DNA of 32,257 nt from Hyphomonadaceae bacterium (GCA_030697555.1 JAUYPV010000052.1:1-32257); one strand, 5' to 3'; positions 1-9,766 are shown, counted from the stretch's first letter. Program-made: numbers and translations. Notes: generated from the sequence alone by a model not told the origin.

Positions 1-376
1 TCGCGAACTCGAAATTCGGGCCTTCGACGATGGCGTCCACCGGGCAGGCTTCCTGGCAGAAGCCGCAGTAGATGCATTTCACCATGTCGATGTCGTAGCG
101 GGTGGTGCGGCGCGAACCGTCCTCGCGCGGCTCGGCCTCGATCGTGATGGCCTGCGCCGGGCAGATCGCCTCGCACAGCTTGCAAGCGATGCAGCGCTCT
201 TCCCCGTTCGCATAACGGCGCAGGGCATGCTCGCCACGGAAGCGGGGGCTCAGTGGCCCCTTCTCGAACGGATAGTTCAGCGTCGCCTTGCGCGTGAAGA
301 ACTGGCGCATGGCGAGGAAGAAGGCGGACGTGAAGTCCGTCAGCATCGCTCCCCGAAGTGCCTGGCCGATTGACAT
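1..376 (-). CDS. nuoI: NADH-quinone oxidoreductase subunit I (partial, C-terminus off left edge)
   Basis: This is the N-terminal 125 residues of the two-[4Fe-4S] ferredoxin-like subunit of respiratory complex I, which carries electrons through clusters N6a and N6b towards NuoB. Two ferredoxin motifs are visible: [12 protein letters not shown] (Cys62, 65, 68, 72) and [12 protein letters not shown] (Cys101, 104, 107, 111). The start is the ATG at 376, preceded by GGAG about 7 nt upstream and lying 9 bp after the nuoH stop, so it is the next gene in the operon. The gene continues beyond base 1, and nuoJ onward would be expected there. Nothing looks broken: both cluster motifs are intact. Confidence 0.97.
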   Translation of the reverse strand, partial: MSIGQALRGAMLTDFTSAFFLAMRQFFTRKATLNYPFEKGPLSPRFRGEHALRRYANGEERCIACKLCEAICPAQAITIEAEPREDGSRRTTRYDIDMVKCIYCGFCQEACPVDAIVEGPNFEFA

Positions 377-385
377 GATGCTCTC

Positions 386-1468
386 CTAGCCTCCGACGCC
401 GTTGCGAACGAAGACCACGTAGGCGGACACAAGAACGACAGCGACCAGCGATGTCGGCAGGAAGATCTTCCAGCCCAGCCGCATCAGCTGATCATAGCGG
501 TAGCGCGGCACGATGGCTTTCACCATCGCGAACATGAAGAAGAAGAACACGATCTTGATCGCGAAGACGAGGAAGCCGCCAAGGCTGATCAACCAGTCAG
601 GCAGGCCTTCCGCCGGGATCGGGATCGGCGAATGCCATCCGCCGAAGAACAGGATGGTCAGCATCGCGCACATGATCACGATGTTCACGTACTCGCCGAT
701 CATGAACAGCAGATACGGCGTCGATGAATACTCGACCTGATAGCCGGCCACGAGTTCGGACTCCGCTTCCGGCAGATCGAAGGGAGGACGGTTTGTCTCC
801 GCCAGCGCTGAGATGAAGAAGATCACGAACATCACGAACATGACCGGGAACATCGCGATGTTCTCCGGCGTCAGCAGGAAAGCGTGCCAGTTCCAGAAGC
901 CACCCGCCTGCGCGTTGACGATGTCCGTCAGGTTCAGCGATCCGACCAGCAGCAGCACGGTCACGATCACGAAGCCGATCGAGACTTCGTACGACACCAT
1001 CTGCGCCGCAGACCGCAGGCCGCCAAGGAACGGATACTTCGAATTCGAAGCCCAACCGCCCATGATGATGCCGTAAACGCCCAGCGACGAAATCGCGAAC
1101 AGGTACAGCACGCCGACATTGAGGTTGGCGATCACCCAACCCGGCGCCACGGGAATCACCGCCCAGCCGACCAGCGCCAGCGTCAGCGTGATGATCGGCG
1201 CCAGCAGGAACACCGTCTTGTTGGCGCCCGCCGGAATGACGTTTTCCTTGATCACGAACTTGATCAGGTCGGCGAACGACTGGAACAGGCCGAACGGCCC
1301 CACTACATTCGGGCCTTTGCGAAGCTGCACAGCCGCCCAGACCTTGCGGTCCATCAGCAGCAGGAAGGCGATGCACACAAGCAGGACAATTACGAACGCA
1401 AGGATCTGCAGCACGGCGAGGCCGATGCCGCCCCACATGCCCCCGCCCCACTGGAAGAGATTTTCCAT
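386..1468 (-). CDS. nuoH: NADH-quinone oxidoreductase subunit H
   Basis: This is the 360-aa integral membrane subunit of complex I that joins the hydrophilic arm to the membrane arm and helps form the quinone-access channel. About eight hydrophobic segments are visible. The family loops are conserved: [19 protein letters not shown] near residues 53-71, and the acidic loop with [17 protein letters not shown] followed by GYQVEYSS around 225-250, whose glutamates are linked to quinone chemistry and proton coupling in the family. The ATG at 1468 lies 9 bp after the nuoG stop. Length is normal for alphaproteobacterial NuoH (about 340-360 aa). Confidence 0.98.
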   Translation of the reverse strand: MENLFQWGGGMWGGIGLAVLQILAFVIVLLVCIAFLLLMDRKVWAAVQLRKGPNVVGPFGLFQSFADLIKFVIKENVIPAGANKTVFLLAPIITLTLALVGWAVIPVAPGWVIANLNVGVLYLFAISSLGVYGIIMGGWASNSKYPFLGGLRSAAQMVSYEVSIGFVIVTVLLLVGSLNLTDIVNAQAGGFWNWHAFLLTPENIAMFPVMFVMFVIFFISALAETNRPPFDLPEAESELVAGYQVEYSSTPYLLFMIGEYVNIVIMCAMLTILFFGGWHSPIPIPAEGLPDWLISLGGFLVFAIKIVFFFFMFAMVKAIVPRYRYDQLMRLGWKIFLPTSLVAVVLVSAYVVFVRNGVGG

Positions 1469-1477
1469 CGCGCGCCC

Positions 1478-3589
1478 CTATTCCGCCGCCACGGCGCGAT
1501 TGGCGCCGGCAGCGAGTTCGGCGCATTCCGCCATGGTGCGCGAAGCGCGCGCGATCGGGTTGGTCAGGTGGAACGCCTTGATCGGCGTCATGAACGGCGT
1601 CGATTGGAATTGCCCAGCCGTCCCGTAGGGAGGCGCGACCGCCCCCGCGACGGCGCCGGGCGCAAAGTCGAGCCCAAGGAAGGTCGGATGGTCGGCGCCC
1701 AGTTTGGCGCGAACCTGCGCCAGCGTGTCGTAAGGCAGTTTCTTGTCGAGATATGCCGACAGCGCGCGGAAGATCGCCCAGTCCTCGCGAGCGTCGCCCT
1801 TCGGCGGGACGGCGCGCTGGGTCCGCTGCACCCTGCCCTCGGTATTGACATAAGTCGCCGACTTCTCGGTATACGCCGCCGCCGGCAGGATCACGTCGGC
1901 GCGGTGGGCTCCATTGTCGCCATGGCTGCCGACATAGATGACGTTCGCCTTGCCGAGCTTCGACGTGTCGATCTCATCGGCGCCAAGCAGCACAACAGTC
2001 TTGATGTCTCCCGACTGAGCGCCCGCGATAATGCCCGCAACATCCTTGCCGCCCTTCGCGGGCAGGAAGCCCAAATCAAGGCCGCCGACCCGCGCCGCCG
2101 ACGTATGCAGCACGCTGAAACCGTTCCAGCCGTCCTTGATCGCGCCGACCGCAGCAGCCATCGCCGACACAGCGTGAAGCACCGCGCCACCATCGCCGCG
2201 TGCCAGGGCGCCCTGACCGAGAATGATCAGCGGCCGTTTTGCCTTGCAGAGTTCGTCGAACACCGGATGCCCGGCCCTGAGATCCTTCAGGCTGTCCGGG
2301 CCCGCGCCGAGATATTTGTAGTCGAACGTCAGGTCGACGCGCTCACCCAGCAGCGCCACCGGAACCATCCGCAGCCACGCCTTGCGTAACCGCGCATTCA
2401 GCACCGCCGCTTCCCTGCGCGGATTGACACCGACCAGCAGGATCGAATCCGCCTCGTCGATGCCCATGATGGTCGAGTTGAATAGCCAGCTTTCGCGCGC
2501 CAGCTTCGTGCCGTCCGCCGCCAGGCCCAGCTTCGCGCCATCCTGCCGGCAGTCGATCGACTTCACGCCCAGCGAAGTGGCGAGATCCATCGCCGCCTTC
2601 ATGCCTTCGGCGCAGGCCAGATCCCCGGCGATCACGCCGATCTGGTCGCCCGGCGCCTTCAGCATCGTGGCCGCCGCCTTCAGCGCCTCATCCCACGTTG
2701 CAGCGCGCAGATTTCCGTTCTCGCGGATGTACGGCTTGTCGAGCCGCTGTCGGCCGAGGCCGTCCCACACGAAGCGCGTCTTGTCCGAAATCCACTCTTC
2801 GTTGATCTCTTCATTCACACGCGGAAGGATCCGCATCACGGCAGGACCACGCGCATCCACGCGGATCGCCGAGCCCAGCGCATCCATCACGTCGATGCTC
2901 TCGGTCTTGCGCAGCTCCCACGGCCGCGCGTTGAAGGCGTAGGGCTTGGACGTTAGCGCGCCCACCGGGCACAGGTCGATCACATTGCCCGACAGCTCCG
3001 AGGTCAGCGATTTCTCGAGATAGGTCGTGATTTCCGCATCCTCGCCGCGGTTGGCGAGGCCGATCTCATCCACGCCGGCCACTTCCGAAGCGAACCGGAC
3101 GCAGCGCGTGCACTGAATGCACCGCGTCATGATCGTCTTGACCAGCGGGCCCATATACTTGTCGTCGACTGCGCGCTTGTTCTCGGTGTAGCGCGTATAG
3201 GCGCGGCCATAGCCCATCGCCTGGTCCTGCAGATCGCACTCGCCGCCCTGGTCGCAGATCGGGCAGTCGAGCGGGTGGTTGATCAGCAGGAATTCCATCA
3301 CGCCGGCGCGCGCCTTCACTGCGCGGGGCGACTTGGTCGAAATCTCGTGCGGTGTCCCATCTTTCTTGGGCGCCATGTCGCCCACGGTCTGCGCGCAGCT
3401 CGCGATCGGCTTCGGCGCGCCAACCCAGTCGACCAGGCACATCCGGCAATTGCCGGCGATCGACAGCCGCTCATGATAGCAGAAGCGCGGGATCTCGGCG
3501 CCGGCCAGCTCGCAGGCCTGGAGCAGCGTGTAGCCCTTCGGCGCATCCACCGAGACGCCATCGACGATGAGTTTGACGGTATCGGTCAT
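1478..3589 (-). CDS. nuoG: NADH-quinone oxidoreductase subunit G
   Basis: This is the 703-aa large iron-sulfur subunit of complex I, with an N-terminal ferredoxin region and a C-terminal catalytically inert molybdopterin-oxidoreductase-like domain. Ligands can be read directly: Cys37, 48, 51 and 65 for the [2Fe-2S] cluster N1b; His105, Cys109, Cys112 and Cys118 (HPLDCPICDQGGEC) for N5; Cys157, 160, 163 and 207 for N4. I do not see the extra CxxC-type N7 ligand set of E. coli NuoG, which fits the shorter mitochondrial-like form usual in alphaproteobacteria. The ATG at 3589 follows the nuoF stop by 4 bp. The last residues are Ala-rich. Confidence 0.98.
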   Translation of the reverse strand: MTDTVKLIVDGVSVDAPKGYTLLQACELAGAEIPRFCYHERLSIAGNCRMCLVDWVGAPKPIASCAQTVGDMAPKKDGTPHEISTKSPRAVKARAGVMEFLLINHPLDCPICDQGGECDLQDQAMGYGRAYTRYTENKRAVDDKYMGPLVKTIMTRCIQCTRCVRFASEVAGVDEIGLANRGEDAEITTYLEKSLTSELSGNVIDLCPVGALTSKPYAFNARPWELRKTESIDVMDALGSAIRVDARGPAVMRILPRVNEEINEEWISDKTRFVWDGLGRQRLDKPYIRENGNLRAATWDEALKAAATMLKAPGDQIGVIAGDLACAEGMKAAMDLATSLGVKSIDCRQDGAKLGLAADGTKLARESWLFNSTIMGIDEADSILLVGVNPRREAAVLNARLRKAWLRMVPVALLGERVDLTFDYKYLGAGPDSLKDLRAGHPVFDELCKAKRPLIILGQGALARGDGGAVLHAVSAMAAAVGAIKDGWNGFSVLHTSAARVGGLDLGFLPAKGGKDVAGIIAGAQSGDIKTVVLLGADEIDTSKLGKANVIYVGSHGDNGAHRADVILPAAAYTEKSATYVNTEGRVQRTQRAVPPKGDAREDWAIFRALSAYLDKKLPYDTLAQVRAKLGADHPTFLGLDFAPGAVAGAVAPPYGTAGQFQSTPFMTPIKAFHLTNPIARASRTMAECAELAAGANRAVAAE

Positions 3590-3593
3590 CGCC

Positions 3594-4904
3594 CTACTCC
3601 GCCGCTGTCAGAGTTACGCCCTGAACGTGCGGGCGGCCCTGCCGATAGTTGACGATGCGGTCTTCGATCTCCTGGCGGAAATGGCGGATCAAGCCCTGGA
3701 TCGGCCATGCGGCGGCATCGCCCAGCGCGCAGATGGTGTGGCCTTCAACTTGGGATGCCACGTCAAGGAGCGTGTCGATCTCGGCCGTTTCGCTCTCGCC
3801 TTTGACCATGCGTTCCAGCACGCGCCACATCCAGCCAGTGCCTTCGCGGCACGGCGTGCACTGGCCGCAGCTTTCATGCTTGTAGAAGTAGGCAAGGCGC
3901 GCGACCGCGCGGATGACGTCCGTCGACTTGTCCATCACGATCACAGCCGCGGTCCCAAGACCTGACTTCACATCGCGCAGCGCGTCGAAATCCATCAGCA
4001 CCGTGTCGCAGATATCCCTCGGGATCATCGGCACCGACGACCCGCCGGGGATCACGGCTTTCAGATTGCCCCACCCGCCTTTGACACCGCCGCAATGTTC
4101 TTCGATCAACGTCTTCAGCGGAATCGACATCTCTTCTTCGACATTGCACGGCCGCTCGACGTGGCCGGAGATGCAGAACACCTTCGTGCCTGTGTTGTTC
4201 GGCCGCCCAAAGCCCGCGAACCAGCTAGCGCCACGGCGCAGGATGGTCGGCGCCACCGCGATCGACTCGACATTGTTCACCGTCGTCGGGCAGCCATAGA
4301 GTCCCGCGTTCGCCGGGAACGGCGGCTTCAGCCGCGGCTGGCCCTTCTTGCCCTCAAGGCTCTCCAGCAACGCGGTCTCTTCGCCGCAGATGTAGGCGCC
4401 CGCGCCATGGTGACAATAGATATCGAAATCCCAGCCCGACCCGCAGGCGTTCTTGCCGACTAGGCCGGCCGCATAGGCTTCCTTGATCGCTTCCTCGAGC
4501 ACTTCACGCTCACGGATGTATTCGCCGCGCAGGTAGATGTAGCAGGCCTTCGCGCGCATCGCGAAAGACGCAATCAGGCACCCCTCGATCAGCAGGTGCG
4601 GATCGTGGCGCATGATGTCCCTGTCCTTGCACGTGCCGGGCTCAGACTCGTCCGCGTTGACGACGAGGTAGTGCGGACGCTCCTTCACCACCTTCGGCAT
4701 GAACGTCCACTTGAGGCCCGTCGGGAACCCCGCTCCGCCCCGCCCACGCAGGCCGGAGGCCTTGATCTGGTCGCAGATCCACTCGGGCCCGAACTGCATG
4801 AGCTCCTTCGTGGAATTCCACGCGCCGCGCTGCTTCGCTGCTTCCAGGCGGAAGTCGTGGCGGCCGTACAGGTTCGTGAAGATGCGATCCCTATCGAGAA
4901 GCAC
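3594..4904 (-). CDS. nuoF: NADH-quinone oxidoreductase subunit F (FMN/NADH-binding)
   Basis: This 436-aa flavoprotein subunit binds NADH and FMN and holds cluster N3. The FMN loop [13 protein letters not shown] (residues 54-66), the dinucleotide-site glycine-rich stretch [19 protein letters not shown] (168-184) and the N3 ligands Cys346, Cys349, Cys352 ([15 protein letters not shown]) and Cys392 are all present. Translation starts at a GTG at 4904, with a strong AAGGAG 7 nt upstream. That Shine-Dalgarno and the first codons lie inside the end of the preceding small ORF (14-bp overlap), so nuoF is probably translationally coupled to it. Length is normal for the family. Confidence 0.98.
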   Translation of the reverse strand: MLLDRDRIFTNLYGRHDFRLEAAKQRGAWNSTKELMQFGPEWICDQIKASGLRGRGGAGFPTGLKWTFMPKVVKERPHYLVVNADESEPGTCKDRDIMRHDPHLLIEGCLIASFAMRAKACYIYLRGEYIREREVLEEAIKEAYAAGLVGKNACGSGWDFDIYCHHGAGAYICGEETALLESLEGKKGQPRLKPPFPANAGLYGCPTTVNNVESIAVAPTILRRGASWFAGFGRPNNTGTKVFCISGHVERPCNVEEEMSIPLKTLIEEHCGGVKGGWGNLKAVIPGGSSVPMIPRDICDTVLMDFDALRDVKSGLGTAAVIVMDKSTDVIRAVARLAYFYKHESCGQCTPCREGTGWMWRVLERMVKGESETAEIDTLLDVASQVEGHTICALGDAAAWPIQGLIRHFRQEIEDRIVNYRQGRPHVQGVTLTAAE

Positions 4905-5118
4905 GGTCGCGCTCCTTCACTTCACGGATAAGCTTGATGATTGCCGGCACGGTAAAGCCGAGCCCCGCCACGATGCCGATCACGATCCAGATGACCTTAC
5001 CGGTCGCATATAACCCGATCACACCGGCGCCAAAACACAGCGCCTCATAGATGCCCGCGCGGACAAGCTCCGCCGTCATCTCCTTGCTGATCTTCCTGTC
5101 GGCCATGTCCACCCTCAT
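4891..5118 (-). CDS. Small membrane protein in the nuo operon, function unknown
   Basis: This 75-aa ORF lies between nuoE and nuoF and I do not recognise it as a named family. The N-terminus is charged ([14 protein letters not shown]). A hydrophobic segment follows from about residue 24 to 60 ([18 protein letters not shown], then [20 protein letters not shown]), long enough for two transmembrane helices in a hairpin. The C-terminus is strongly basic/acidic ([11 protein letters not shown]). Its ATG overlaps the nuoE stop as ATGA, and its 3' end contains the nuoF Shine-Dalgarno. Both junctions indicate a translated gene rather than a chance ORF. It could be an accessory or assembly factor of complex I, or just a coupling cistron; nothing in the sequence decides. 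An in-frame Met at codon 5 is an alternative start. Confidence 0.75.
   Translation of the reverse strand: MRVDMADRKISKEMTAELVRAGIYEALCFGAGVIGLYATGKVIWIVIGIVAGLGFTVPAIIKLIREVKERDRASR
4898..4917 (-). promoter_or_regulatory. nuoF ribosome-binding site embedded in upstream small ORF
   Basis: On the minus strand AAGGAG is followed by 7 nt and the GTG start of nuoF. The same bases encode Lys-Glu near the C-terminus of the small membrane ORF, whose stop codon comes 14 bp into nuoF. Ribosomes finishing the small ORF would therefore terminate directly over the nuoF start, a typical coupling arrangement. The layout is seen directly; coupling itself is inferred. Confidence 0.7.
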
Positions 5119-5810
5119 GCCTTGGCCGCGGGCGCAGGCCCGCCTTCAGGCGCGGGCTTCGGCGCGTTGGGAATGGACGTCAGCGCTTGCGCCTTCGAGC
5201 CATCATAAAGAGACTCGTCGGTCAGCGACGTCGGCCGGCCTTCCGGCGCGGACGTCTGCCGCTTCACATACGTGCCCGGCTTGGGCTCCTTGCCCGCCGC
5301 GAAGTCCTCGATGAGCTGCTCAAGCGCCTCAACCGACAGGTCTTCATAGAAGTAATCGTTGATCTGGATCATCGGCGCATTCACGCACGCGCCCAGGCAT
5401 TCCACCTCGACCCATGAGAACGTGCCGCCGCCGGAAACATGTCCCTTCGGCCCGATCTTGCGCTCGCAGAAATCCTTCAGCTTCTCAGCCCCGCGCAGCA
5501 TGCACGGCGTCGTCCCGCAAACCTGCAGGTGGTATTTCCCAACCGGCTCCAGGTTGAACATAGTGTAGAAGGTCGCGATCTCGTAGACACGGATGTAGTT
5601 CATCACCAGCCGATCAGCGACCGCGCGCAGAGCCGGCTCCGAAAGCCACCCGCCATTCTGCTTCTGCGCCAGCCACAGCGCCGGGATCACGGCCGACCAT
5701 TTGCGCTCGGTCGGATATTTCCGCTCCCACCACGCGATCTGTTCTTCCGTCGCCGATGTGAACGAGAACGGCTTGTGGTGCTCGGGATCGTGGAAACGGC
5801 GATGGCTCAA
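5115..5810 (-). CDS. nuoE: NADH-quinone oxidoreductase subunit E
   Basis: This is the 231-aa thioredoxin-fold [2Fe-2S] subunit (cluster N1a), partner of NuoF in the NADH dehydrogenase module. The four ligands are Cys98 and Cys103 (CGTTPC) and Cys138 and Cys142 (CLGAC). The helical N-terminus contains the usual region ending in [11 protein letters not shown]. After about residue 170 there is a low-complexity Pro/Ala/Gly tail of about 60 residues ending in PAPAAKA, an extension also found in other alphaproteobacterial NuoE proteins. The start is a TTG at 5810 that overlaps the nuoD stop (TTGA). GGGGAG lies 8 nt upstream and no in-frame ATG exists before the conserved core, so TTG is the best choice. 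Confidence 0.96.
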   Translation of the reverse strand: MSHRRFHDPEHHKPFSFTSATEEQIAWWERKYPTERKWSAVIPALWLAQKQNGGWLSEPALRAVADRLVMNYIRVYEIATFYTMFNLEPVGKYHLQVCGTTPCMLRGAEKLKDFCERKIGPKGHVSGGGTFSWVEVECLGACVNAPMIQINDYFYEDLSVEALEQLIEDFAAGKEPKPGTYVKRQTSAPEGRPTSLTDESLYDGSKAQALTSIPNAPKPAPEGGPAPAAKA

Positions 5811-7009
5811 CGGTCGATCTCCCCGAACACAATGTCCAGCGAGCCGAGGATGGCCGACACGTCCGCCAGCATGTGGCCGCGGCAGAGATGGTCCATCGCA
5901 TGCAGGTGCGCATAACCCGGCGCCTTGATCTTCAGACGATACGGACGGTTGCCGCCATCGGTCACCAGGTAGACTCCGAACTCACCCTTGGGCGCCTCGA
6001 CACAGGCATAGATCTCGCCCGCCGGAACGCGGAAGCCTTCGGTATAAAGCTTAAAGTGGTGGATCAGAGCTTCCATCGACGCCTTCATCTCGGCGCGGCG
6101 CGGCGGGGCGTATTTCGAATTCTCGGGCATGACGGGCCCAACCGGCATCTTGTCGATGCACTGTTTGATGATCTTGATGCTCTCGCGCATCTCCTCAACG
6201 CGGCAGAGATAGCGGTCCCAGCAATCGCCGTTCTTTCCGACCGGAATCTTGAAGTCGAGTTCCGAGTAGACCTCATACGGCTCGGCGCGGCGTAGATCCC
6301 AGGCAAGGCCCGACCCGCGCACCATCACGCCCGAGAAGCCCCAGGCCAGCGCGTCCTCCACCGACACGACTCCGATATCGACGTTGCGCTGCTTGAAGAT
6401 GCGGTTCTCGGTGACCAGCGCCTCGATGTCGTCCACGACCTTCAGGAACGGATCGCAAAATTTGTGAATGTCCTCGACCAGTTCGGGCGGCAGGTCCTGG
6501 TGAACCCCGCCGGGCCGGAAATACGCCGCGTGCATCCGCGAGCCGGACGCGCGCTCGTAGAACACCATCAGCTTCTCGCGCTCCTCGAAGCCCCACAGCG
6601 GAGGGGTGAGCGCGCCGACGTCCAGCGCCTGTGTGGTAACGTTGAGGATGTGCGAGAGCAGCCGCCCGATCTCCGAATAGATCACGCGGATGAATTGCGC
6701 GCGGCGCGGAACCTCGATGCCCGCCAGTCGCTCGATGGCGAGGCAGTAGGCATGCTCCTGGTTCATCGGCGCGACATAGTCGAGCCGGTCGAAGTAAGGC
6801 AGCGCCTGCAGGAAAGTCTTGTACTCGATGAGCTTTTCGGTTCCGCGATGAAGAAGCCCGATATGCGGATCGACGCGGTCGACGATCTCGCCGTCGAGAT
6901 CCAGCACAAGACGCAGCACGCCGTGCGCCGCTGGATGCTGCGGTCCGAAATTGATCGTGAACTTGCGGTCGTCGATGTCGGCGATCTTGGTCGTTGCGTC
7001 GTCGGCCAT
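5807..7009 (-). CDS. nuoD: NADH-quinone oxidoreductase subunit D
   Basis: This is the 400-aa 49-kDa-type subunit, which forms the quinone pocket with NuoB. The start of the conserved fold, [14 protein letters not shown], is followed by the [18 protein letters not shown] region and the C-terminus ends in IVFGEIDR as usual. I place the start at the ATG at 7009 (MADDATTK), 2 bp after the nuoC stop and with a GAAGAAG purine run just upstream. A longer reading frame extends 21 codons upstream to 7072 but overlaps nuoC and looks non-native. nuoE begins inside its stop codon. Subunits C and D are separate genes here, not the NuoCD fusion of E. coli. Confidence 0.97.
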   Translation of the reverse strand: MADDATTKIADIDDRKFTINFGPQHPAAHGVLRLVLDLDGEIVDRVDPHIGLLHRGTEKLIEYKTFLQALPYFDRLDYVAPMNQEHAYCLAIERLAGIEVPRRAQFIRVIYSEIGRLLSHILNVTTQALDVGALTPPLWGFEEREKLMVFYERASGSRMHAAYFRPGGVHQDLPPELVEDIHKFCDPFLKVVDDIEALVTENRIFKQRNVDIGVVSVEDALAWGFSGVMVRGSGLAWDLRRAEPYEVYSELDFKIPVGKNGDCWDRYLCRVEEMRESIKIIKQCIDKMPVGPVMPENSKYAPPRRAEMKASMEALIHHFKLYTEGFRVPAGEIYACVEAPKGEFGVYLVTDGGNRPYRLKIKAPGYAHLHAMDHLCRGHMLADVSAILGSLDIVFGEIDR

Positions 7010-7011
7010 GG

Positions 7012-7641
7012 CTACTTCTTCGCCTCGCCGGCTTTTTCGTCGCCCGGGATCACGGCCTGCATGCCCTCCCACGGGGAGAGGAAGTCGAAGTTGCGGTACT
7101 CCTGGACCAGTTTCACAGGCTCGTAGATCACACGCTTCTGGGCTTCGTCGTAACGAACCTCGACGCGGCCGGTCAGCGGGAAGTCCTTGCGGAGCGGATA
7201 GCCCTCGAAGCCGTAGTCGGTGAGGATACGGCGCAGGTCCGGATGGCCGGAGAACACAACGCCATACATGTCGAACGCCTCGCGCTCATACCAGTTCGCG
7301 ACGGGGAACACGCCCGACACGCTCGCCACCGGCGTCGCCTCGTCCGTGCGGATCTTCACACGGATGCGCTGGTTAAGCCGCATCGACAGCATGTGGTAGA
7401 CGACCTCGAAGCGCTCAACCTCAGTGGGGTAATCGCAAGCGCACACATCCACCAGGGTCTCGAACCGGCACTGGCTGTCATCGCGCAGGAAGGTCAGCAG
7501 CTTCACGATCCCGTCGCGCGGCGCCTTGATCGTCAGCTCGCCATTCACCACGGTGAGCGACGAAATCGCCTTGGCCTGCGTCTGCTCAAGGTGAAGTTTC
7601 AGCTCCGACGTCATCGCGGAGCGGGTGGGAAGTGCGCTCAT
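7012..7641 (-). CDS. nuoC: NADH-quinone oxidoreductase subunit C
   Basis: This is the 209-aa 30-kDa-type subunit of the peripheral arm, which packs against NuoD. Family hallmarks are [13 protein letters not shown] (about 80-92), the [31 protein letters not shown] signature (about 139-169) followed by [10 protein letters not shown], and the [18 protein letters not shown] end. The signature is cited in pieces: [17 protein letters not shown] and [12 protein letters not shown]. The ATG at 7641 overlaps the nuoB stop as ATGA, which supports the chosen start. The C-terminal tail is short and Lys/Ala-rich. Confidence 0.97.
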   Translation of the reverse strand: MSALPTRSAMTSELKLHLEQTQAKAISSLTVVNGELTIKAPRDGIVKLLTFLRDDSQCRFETLVDVCACDYPTEVERFEVVYHMLSMRLNQRIRVKIRTDEATPVASVSGVFPVANWYEREAFDMYGVVFSGHPDLRRILTDYGFEGYPLRKDFPLTGRVEVRYDEAQKRVIYEPVKLVQEYRNFDFLSPWEGMQAVIPGDEKAGEAKK

Positions 7642-8207
7642 CGCTCGATGCTCCCCTCACGCCGGATCTTCTTCTGGAGCTGCAGCACGCCATAAACCAG
7701 CGCTTCCGCCGTCGGCGGGCATCCGGGCACATAAATGTCGACCGGCACAATCCGATCACACCCGCGCACCACCGCGTATGAATAGTGATAATACCCGCCG
7801 CCGTTGGCGCACGATCCCATCGAGATCACGTAGCGCGGCTCCGGCATCTGGTCGTAGACCTTGCGAAGCGCGGGCGCCATCTTGTTGGTGAGCGTCCCGG
7901 CGACGATCATCACGTCCGACTGACGTGGGCTGGCGCGCGGCGCAAAGCCGAAGCGCTCGAGGTCATAACGCGGCATCGCCGCCTGCATCATTTCCACGGC
8001 ACAGCACGCAAGCCCGAACGTCATCCACATCAGCGAACCCGTACGGGCCCACGTGATCAGGTCGTCCGCGGCCGCGATGATGAAGCCCTTGTCGGCCAGC
8101 TCGTCCGAGAGCCCCGAGAAGAACGGATCGTTCGGTTTGATGATCGCCCCGCCCTCGGCGCGCGCGACGCGCCCGGCGCCCCCGGCTGCAACCTTGGGGT
8201 CAGCCAT
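7638..8207 (-). CDS. nuoB: NADH-quinone oxidoreductase subunit B
   Basis: This 189-aa subunit carries cluster N2, the terminal electron donor to quinone. N2 ligands are the adjacent Cys68-Cys69 ([10 protein letters not shown]), Cys133 ([10 protein letters not shown]) and Cys163 (VPGCPPTAE). I choose the ATG at 8207 (MADPKV), which overlaps the nuoA stop by one base (TGATG) and has GGAG upstream. An in-frame ATG 10 codons earlier would overlap nuoA by 31 bp and is less likely. The short Gly/Ala-rich N-terminus before FFSGLSDEL is ordinary for the family. Confidence 0.97.
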   Translation of the reverse strand: MADPKVAAGGAGRVARAEGGAIIKPNDPFFSGLSDELADKGFIIAAADDLITWARTGSLMWMTFGLACCAVEMMQAAMPRYDLERFGFAPRASPRQSDVMIVAGTLTNKMAPALRKVYDQMPEPRYVISMGSCANGGGYYHYSYAVVRGCDRIVPVDIYVPGCPPTAEALVYGVLQLQKKIRREGSIER

Positions 8208-8581
8208 CACTGCCACTCCAGGGCGCCGCGGCGCCACTCATAGATGAAGCCGACGGTCAGCACGCCCAGGAAGACCATCATCGACCAGAAGGCCGGCTGG
8301 TTGCCCGCCGCCACCTCGAAGATCCATGGGAAGAGAAAGGCCACTTCCAGGTCGAAGATGATGAAAAGGATCGAGACCAGGTAGAATCGCACGTCGAATT
8401 TCATGCGCGCGTCGTCGAATGCGTTGAACCCGCACTCATAGGCCGACAGCTTTTCGGCATCAGGCTTCGTCGGTGCGAACAACGCCGTCAAGACGATGAA
8501 CAGCACGCTCAGCACCGCCGCGATTACTAGGAAAATCACGACCGGCAGATATTCGACGACCAGCGTCTGCGCGCCTTCCAT
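8207..8581 (-). CDS. nuoA: NADH-quinone oxidoreductase subunit A
   Basis: This is the 124-aa three-helix membrane subunit at the junction of the two arms of complex I, and the first gene of the operon. Visible are TM1 ([19 protein letters not shown]), the conserved loop [22 protein letters not shown] with the family's Cys, TM2 ([20 protein letters not shown]) and TM3 near the C-terminus. The loop is cited as [12 protein letters not shown]. The ATG at 8581 has GAGGGT about 6 nt upstream. The next gene upstream ends at 8761, so the operon promoter should lie in the intervening 179 bp. Confidence 0.97.
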   Translation of the reverse strand: MEGAQTLVVEYLPVVIFLVIAAVLSVLFIVLTALFAPTKPDAEKLSAYECGFNAFDDARMKFDVRFYLVSILFIIFDLEVAFLFPWIFEVAAGNQPAFWSMMVFLGVLTVGFIYEWRRGALEWQ

Positions 8582-8633
8582 ATGAACCCTCGGTCATATT
8601 GTGCGGACGGCCTAAGCCGCTTTCTGTCGCGAT

Positions 8634-8661
8634 GCAATAGAACCGACCGAGGCGATAACAA
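8634..8661 (-). promoter_or_regulatory. Possible promoter of the nuo operon
   Basis: In the 179-bp gap before nuoA the minus strand has TTGTTA (8661-8656), a 16-nt spacer and TATTGC (8639-8634), about 53 bp before the nuoA ATG. The match to consensus is weak and no Caulobacter-type GCTANAWC box is present. I list it as the best candidate because a promoter is expected here. Confidence 0.3.
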
Positions 8662-8760
8662 AACTTCAGTCGATGGCAACTTTCCCGCCATGAATCCGGT
8701 GACTAGCCGTGTACGGCGCGTGCGATGGAACGTCGCAACTGTGTGTGATCGGACGCCAGA

Positions 8761-9747
8761 TCAGACGATCGCCTGCACCCGGTCGCGCACCCACTGCGAC
8801 AGCAGCCATTTACGGCCGCGCGTCGGCGACAGACCTGCATGCAGGGTCAGCGGATCGGGCCGCCGGTCCGGCTGCGTGACGTTCAGGAACAGCATCGCGT
8901 CCCCGGTCTTGCCCTTGTAGCGGAAGCTGGCGCGGGGAAAGTCCGTCTCACCGCCTTCATAGTCTTCATTCAACCACGTCAGGCACGTCGCCACTCGTTG
9001 GCCCATGATCGCGAGTTGCTCGGCGAATGCCGGCTGCGTCGGGTTCATGAAGTCGAAGTGCGGCCTGTACTCCTGCCCCGGCTCATAGGTGAGTACATGT
9101 GGTGCTTCCTGCTGGTGCACCACCAGCCCTGATGCACGCGCCAGCCGCTCCTGCGTCGCTACAAGCACCAGATCCGTGTCCGCCAGACCGAATCCCGCCG
9201 ACAATCCTGTACGTATCGGGTCCGGCACGGGCTGGCCGGTCGCAAGGTCGCGCACCATCCCGCGCTCCAGCCGCGGCTTCGCCTTCGCGATCAGCCACCT
9301 GCACATCGCTTTGGTCGCCAGCCCGTCGATCAGCGCGATCGCCGGCGCCACTGACACGCGCCGCAGCGTCGGCGCCTTCAGCAAGGCCGCGACGTCGATG
9401 TCCTTCCGCACATTGCGCCATAGGGCTGCGCTGCCCGTGCGCAGCGCCAGGTCATCCCTGCCCGCCAGCACTGCCAGTTGTCGTTCCGCCGGGTGGTGTC
9501 CCAGTTCCGCCGCTTCCTCCAGTCGGTCCAGCGCTTCGCTCCAGTTCGCCGGACGCGCCACGCCTACCGCCGCCAGCACGGCCAGGCGCACGCCCGCTGC
9601 GCCCACGCCGGCCTCGAGCGCCTCTGTATAGAGTGATGCCGCCCCAACCGGATCGGCCGACACGCCGTTGTCGCCGATCAGAACGCGGTTCGCCTCCGCG
9701 AGCCGCGGATCGATTGATTCCAGATGTGTTTCCTGGGTGGGGTTCAT
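8761..9747 (-). CDS. 2OG-Fe(II) oxygenase, prolyl 4-hydroxylase-like, with N-terminal Sel1/TPR-like region
   Basis: This 328-aa protein has a C-terminal double-stranded beta-helix domain of the prolyl-4-hydroxylase alpha-subunit type. Iron ligands are His230 and Asp232 (YRPHFDF) and His303 (LTLHAGLSP); the 2-oxoglutarate-binding basic residue is Lys313 (GRKW). The GGETDFP motif at 265-271 is typical of this family. Residues about 25-105 are Ala-rich helical repeats (AASLYTEALEAG, EALDRLEEAAELGHHPAERQLA) resembling Sel1/TPR repeats. There is no signal peptide, so it is probably cytoplasmic. The substrate is unknown; bacterial homologues act on protein prolines or free amino acids. It starts 19 bp after the tRNA-Asp gene, with a weak Shine-Dalgarno, and may be transcribed with it. 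Confidence 0.85.
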   Translation of the reverse strand: MNPTQETHLESIDPRLAEANRVLIGDNGVSADPVGAASLYTEALEAGVGAAGVRLAVLAAVGVARPANWSEALDRLEEAAELGHHPAERQLAVLAGRDDLALRTGSAALWRNVRKDIDVAALLKAPTLRRVSVAPAIALIDGLATKAMCRWLIAKAKPRLERGMVRDLATGQPVPDPIRTGLSAGFGLADTDLVLVATQERLARASGLVVHQQEAPHVLTYEPGQEYRPHFDFMNPTQPAFAEQLAIMGQRVATCLTWLNEDYEGGETDFPRASFRYKGKTGDAMLFLNVTQPDRRPDPLTLHAGLSPTRGRKWLLSQWVRDRVQAIV

Positions 9748-9766
9748 CGCTCAATCCGTGGTCCAG

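Noticed and set aside
884-2389. 501-codon plus-strand open frame opposite nuoH/nuoG
   Set aside because: Arg/His-rich product with no family features; it is the antisense shadow of two highly conserved complex I genes in GC-rich DNA.
1478-3589. Missing N7 cluster ligands in NuoG as a defect
   Set aside because: N7 is absent from many NuoG lineages including the mitochondrial-like form; N1b, N4 and N5 ligands are complete.
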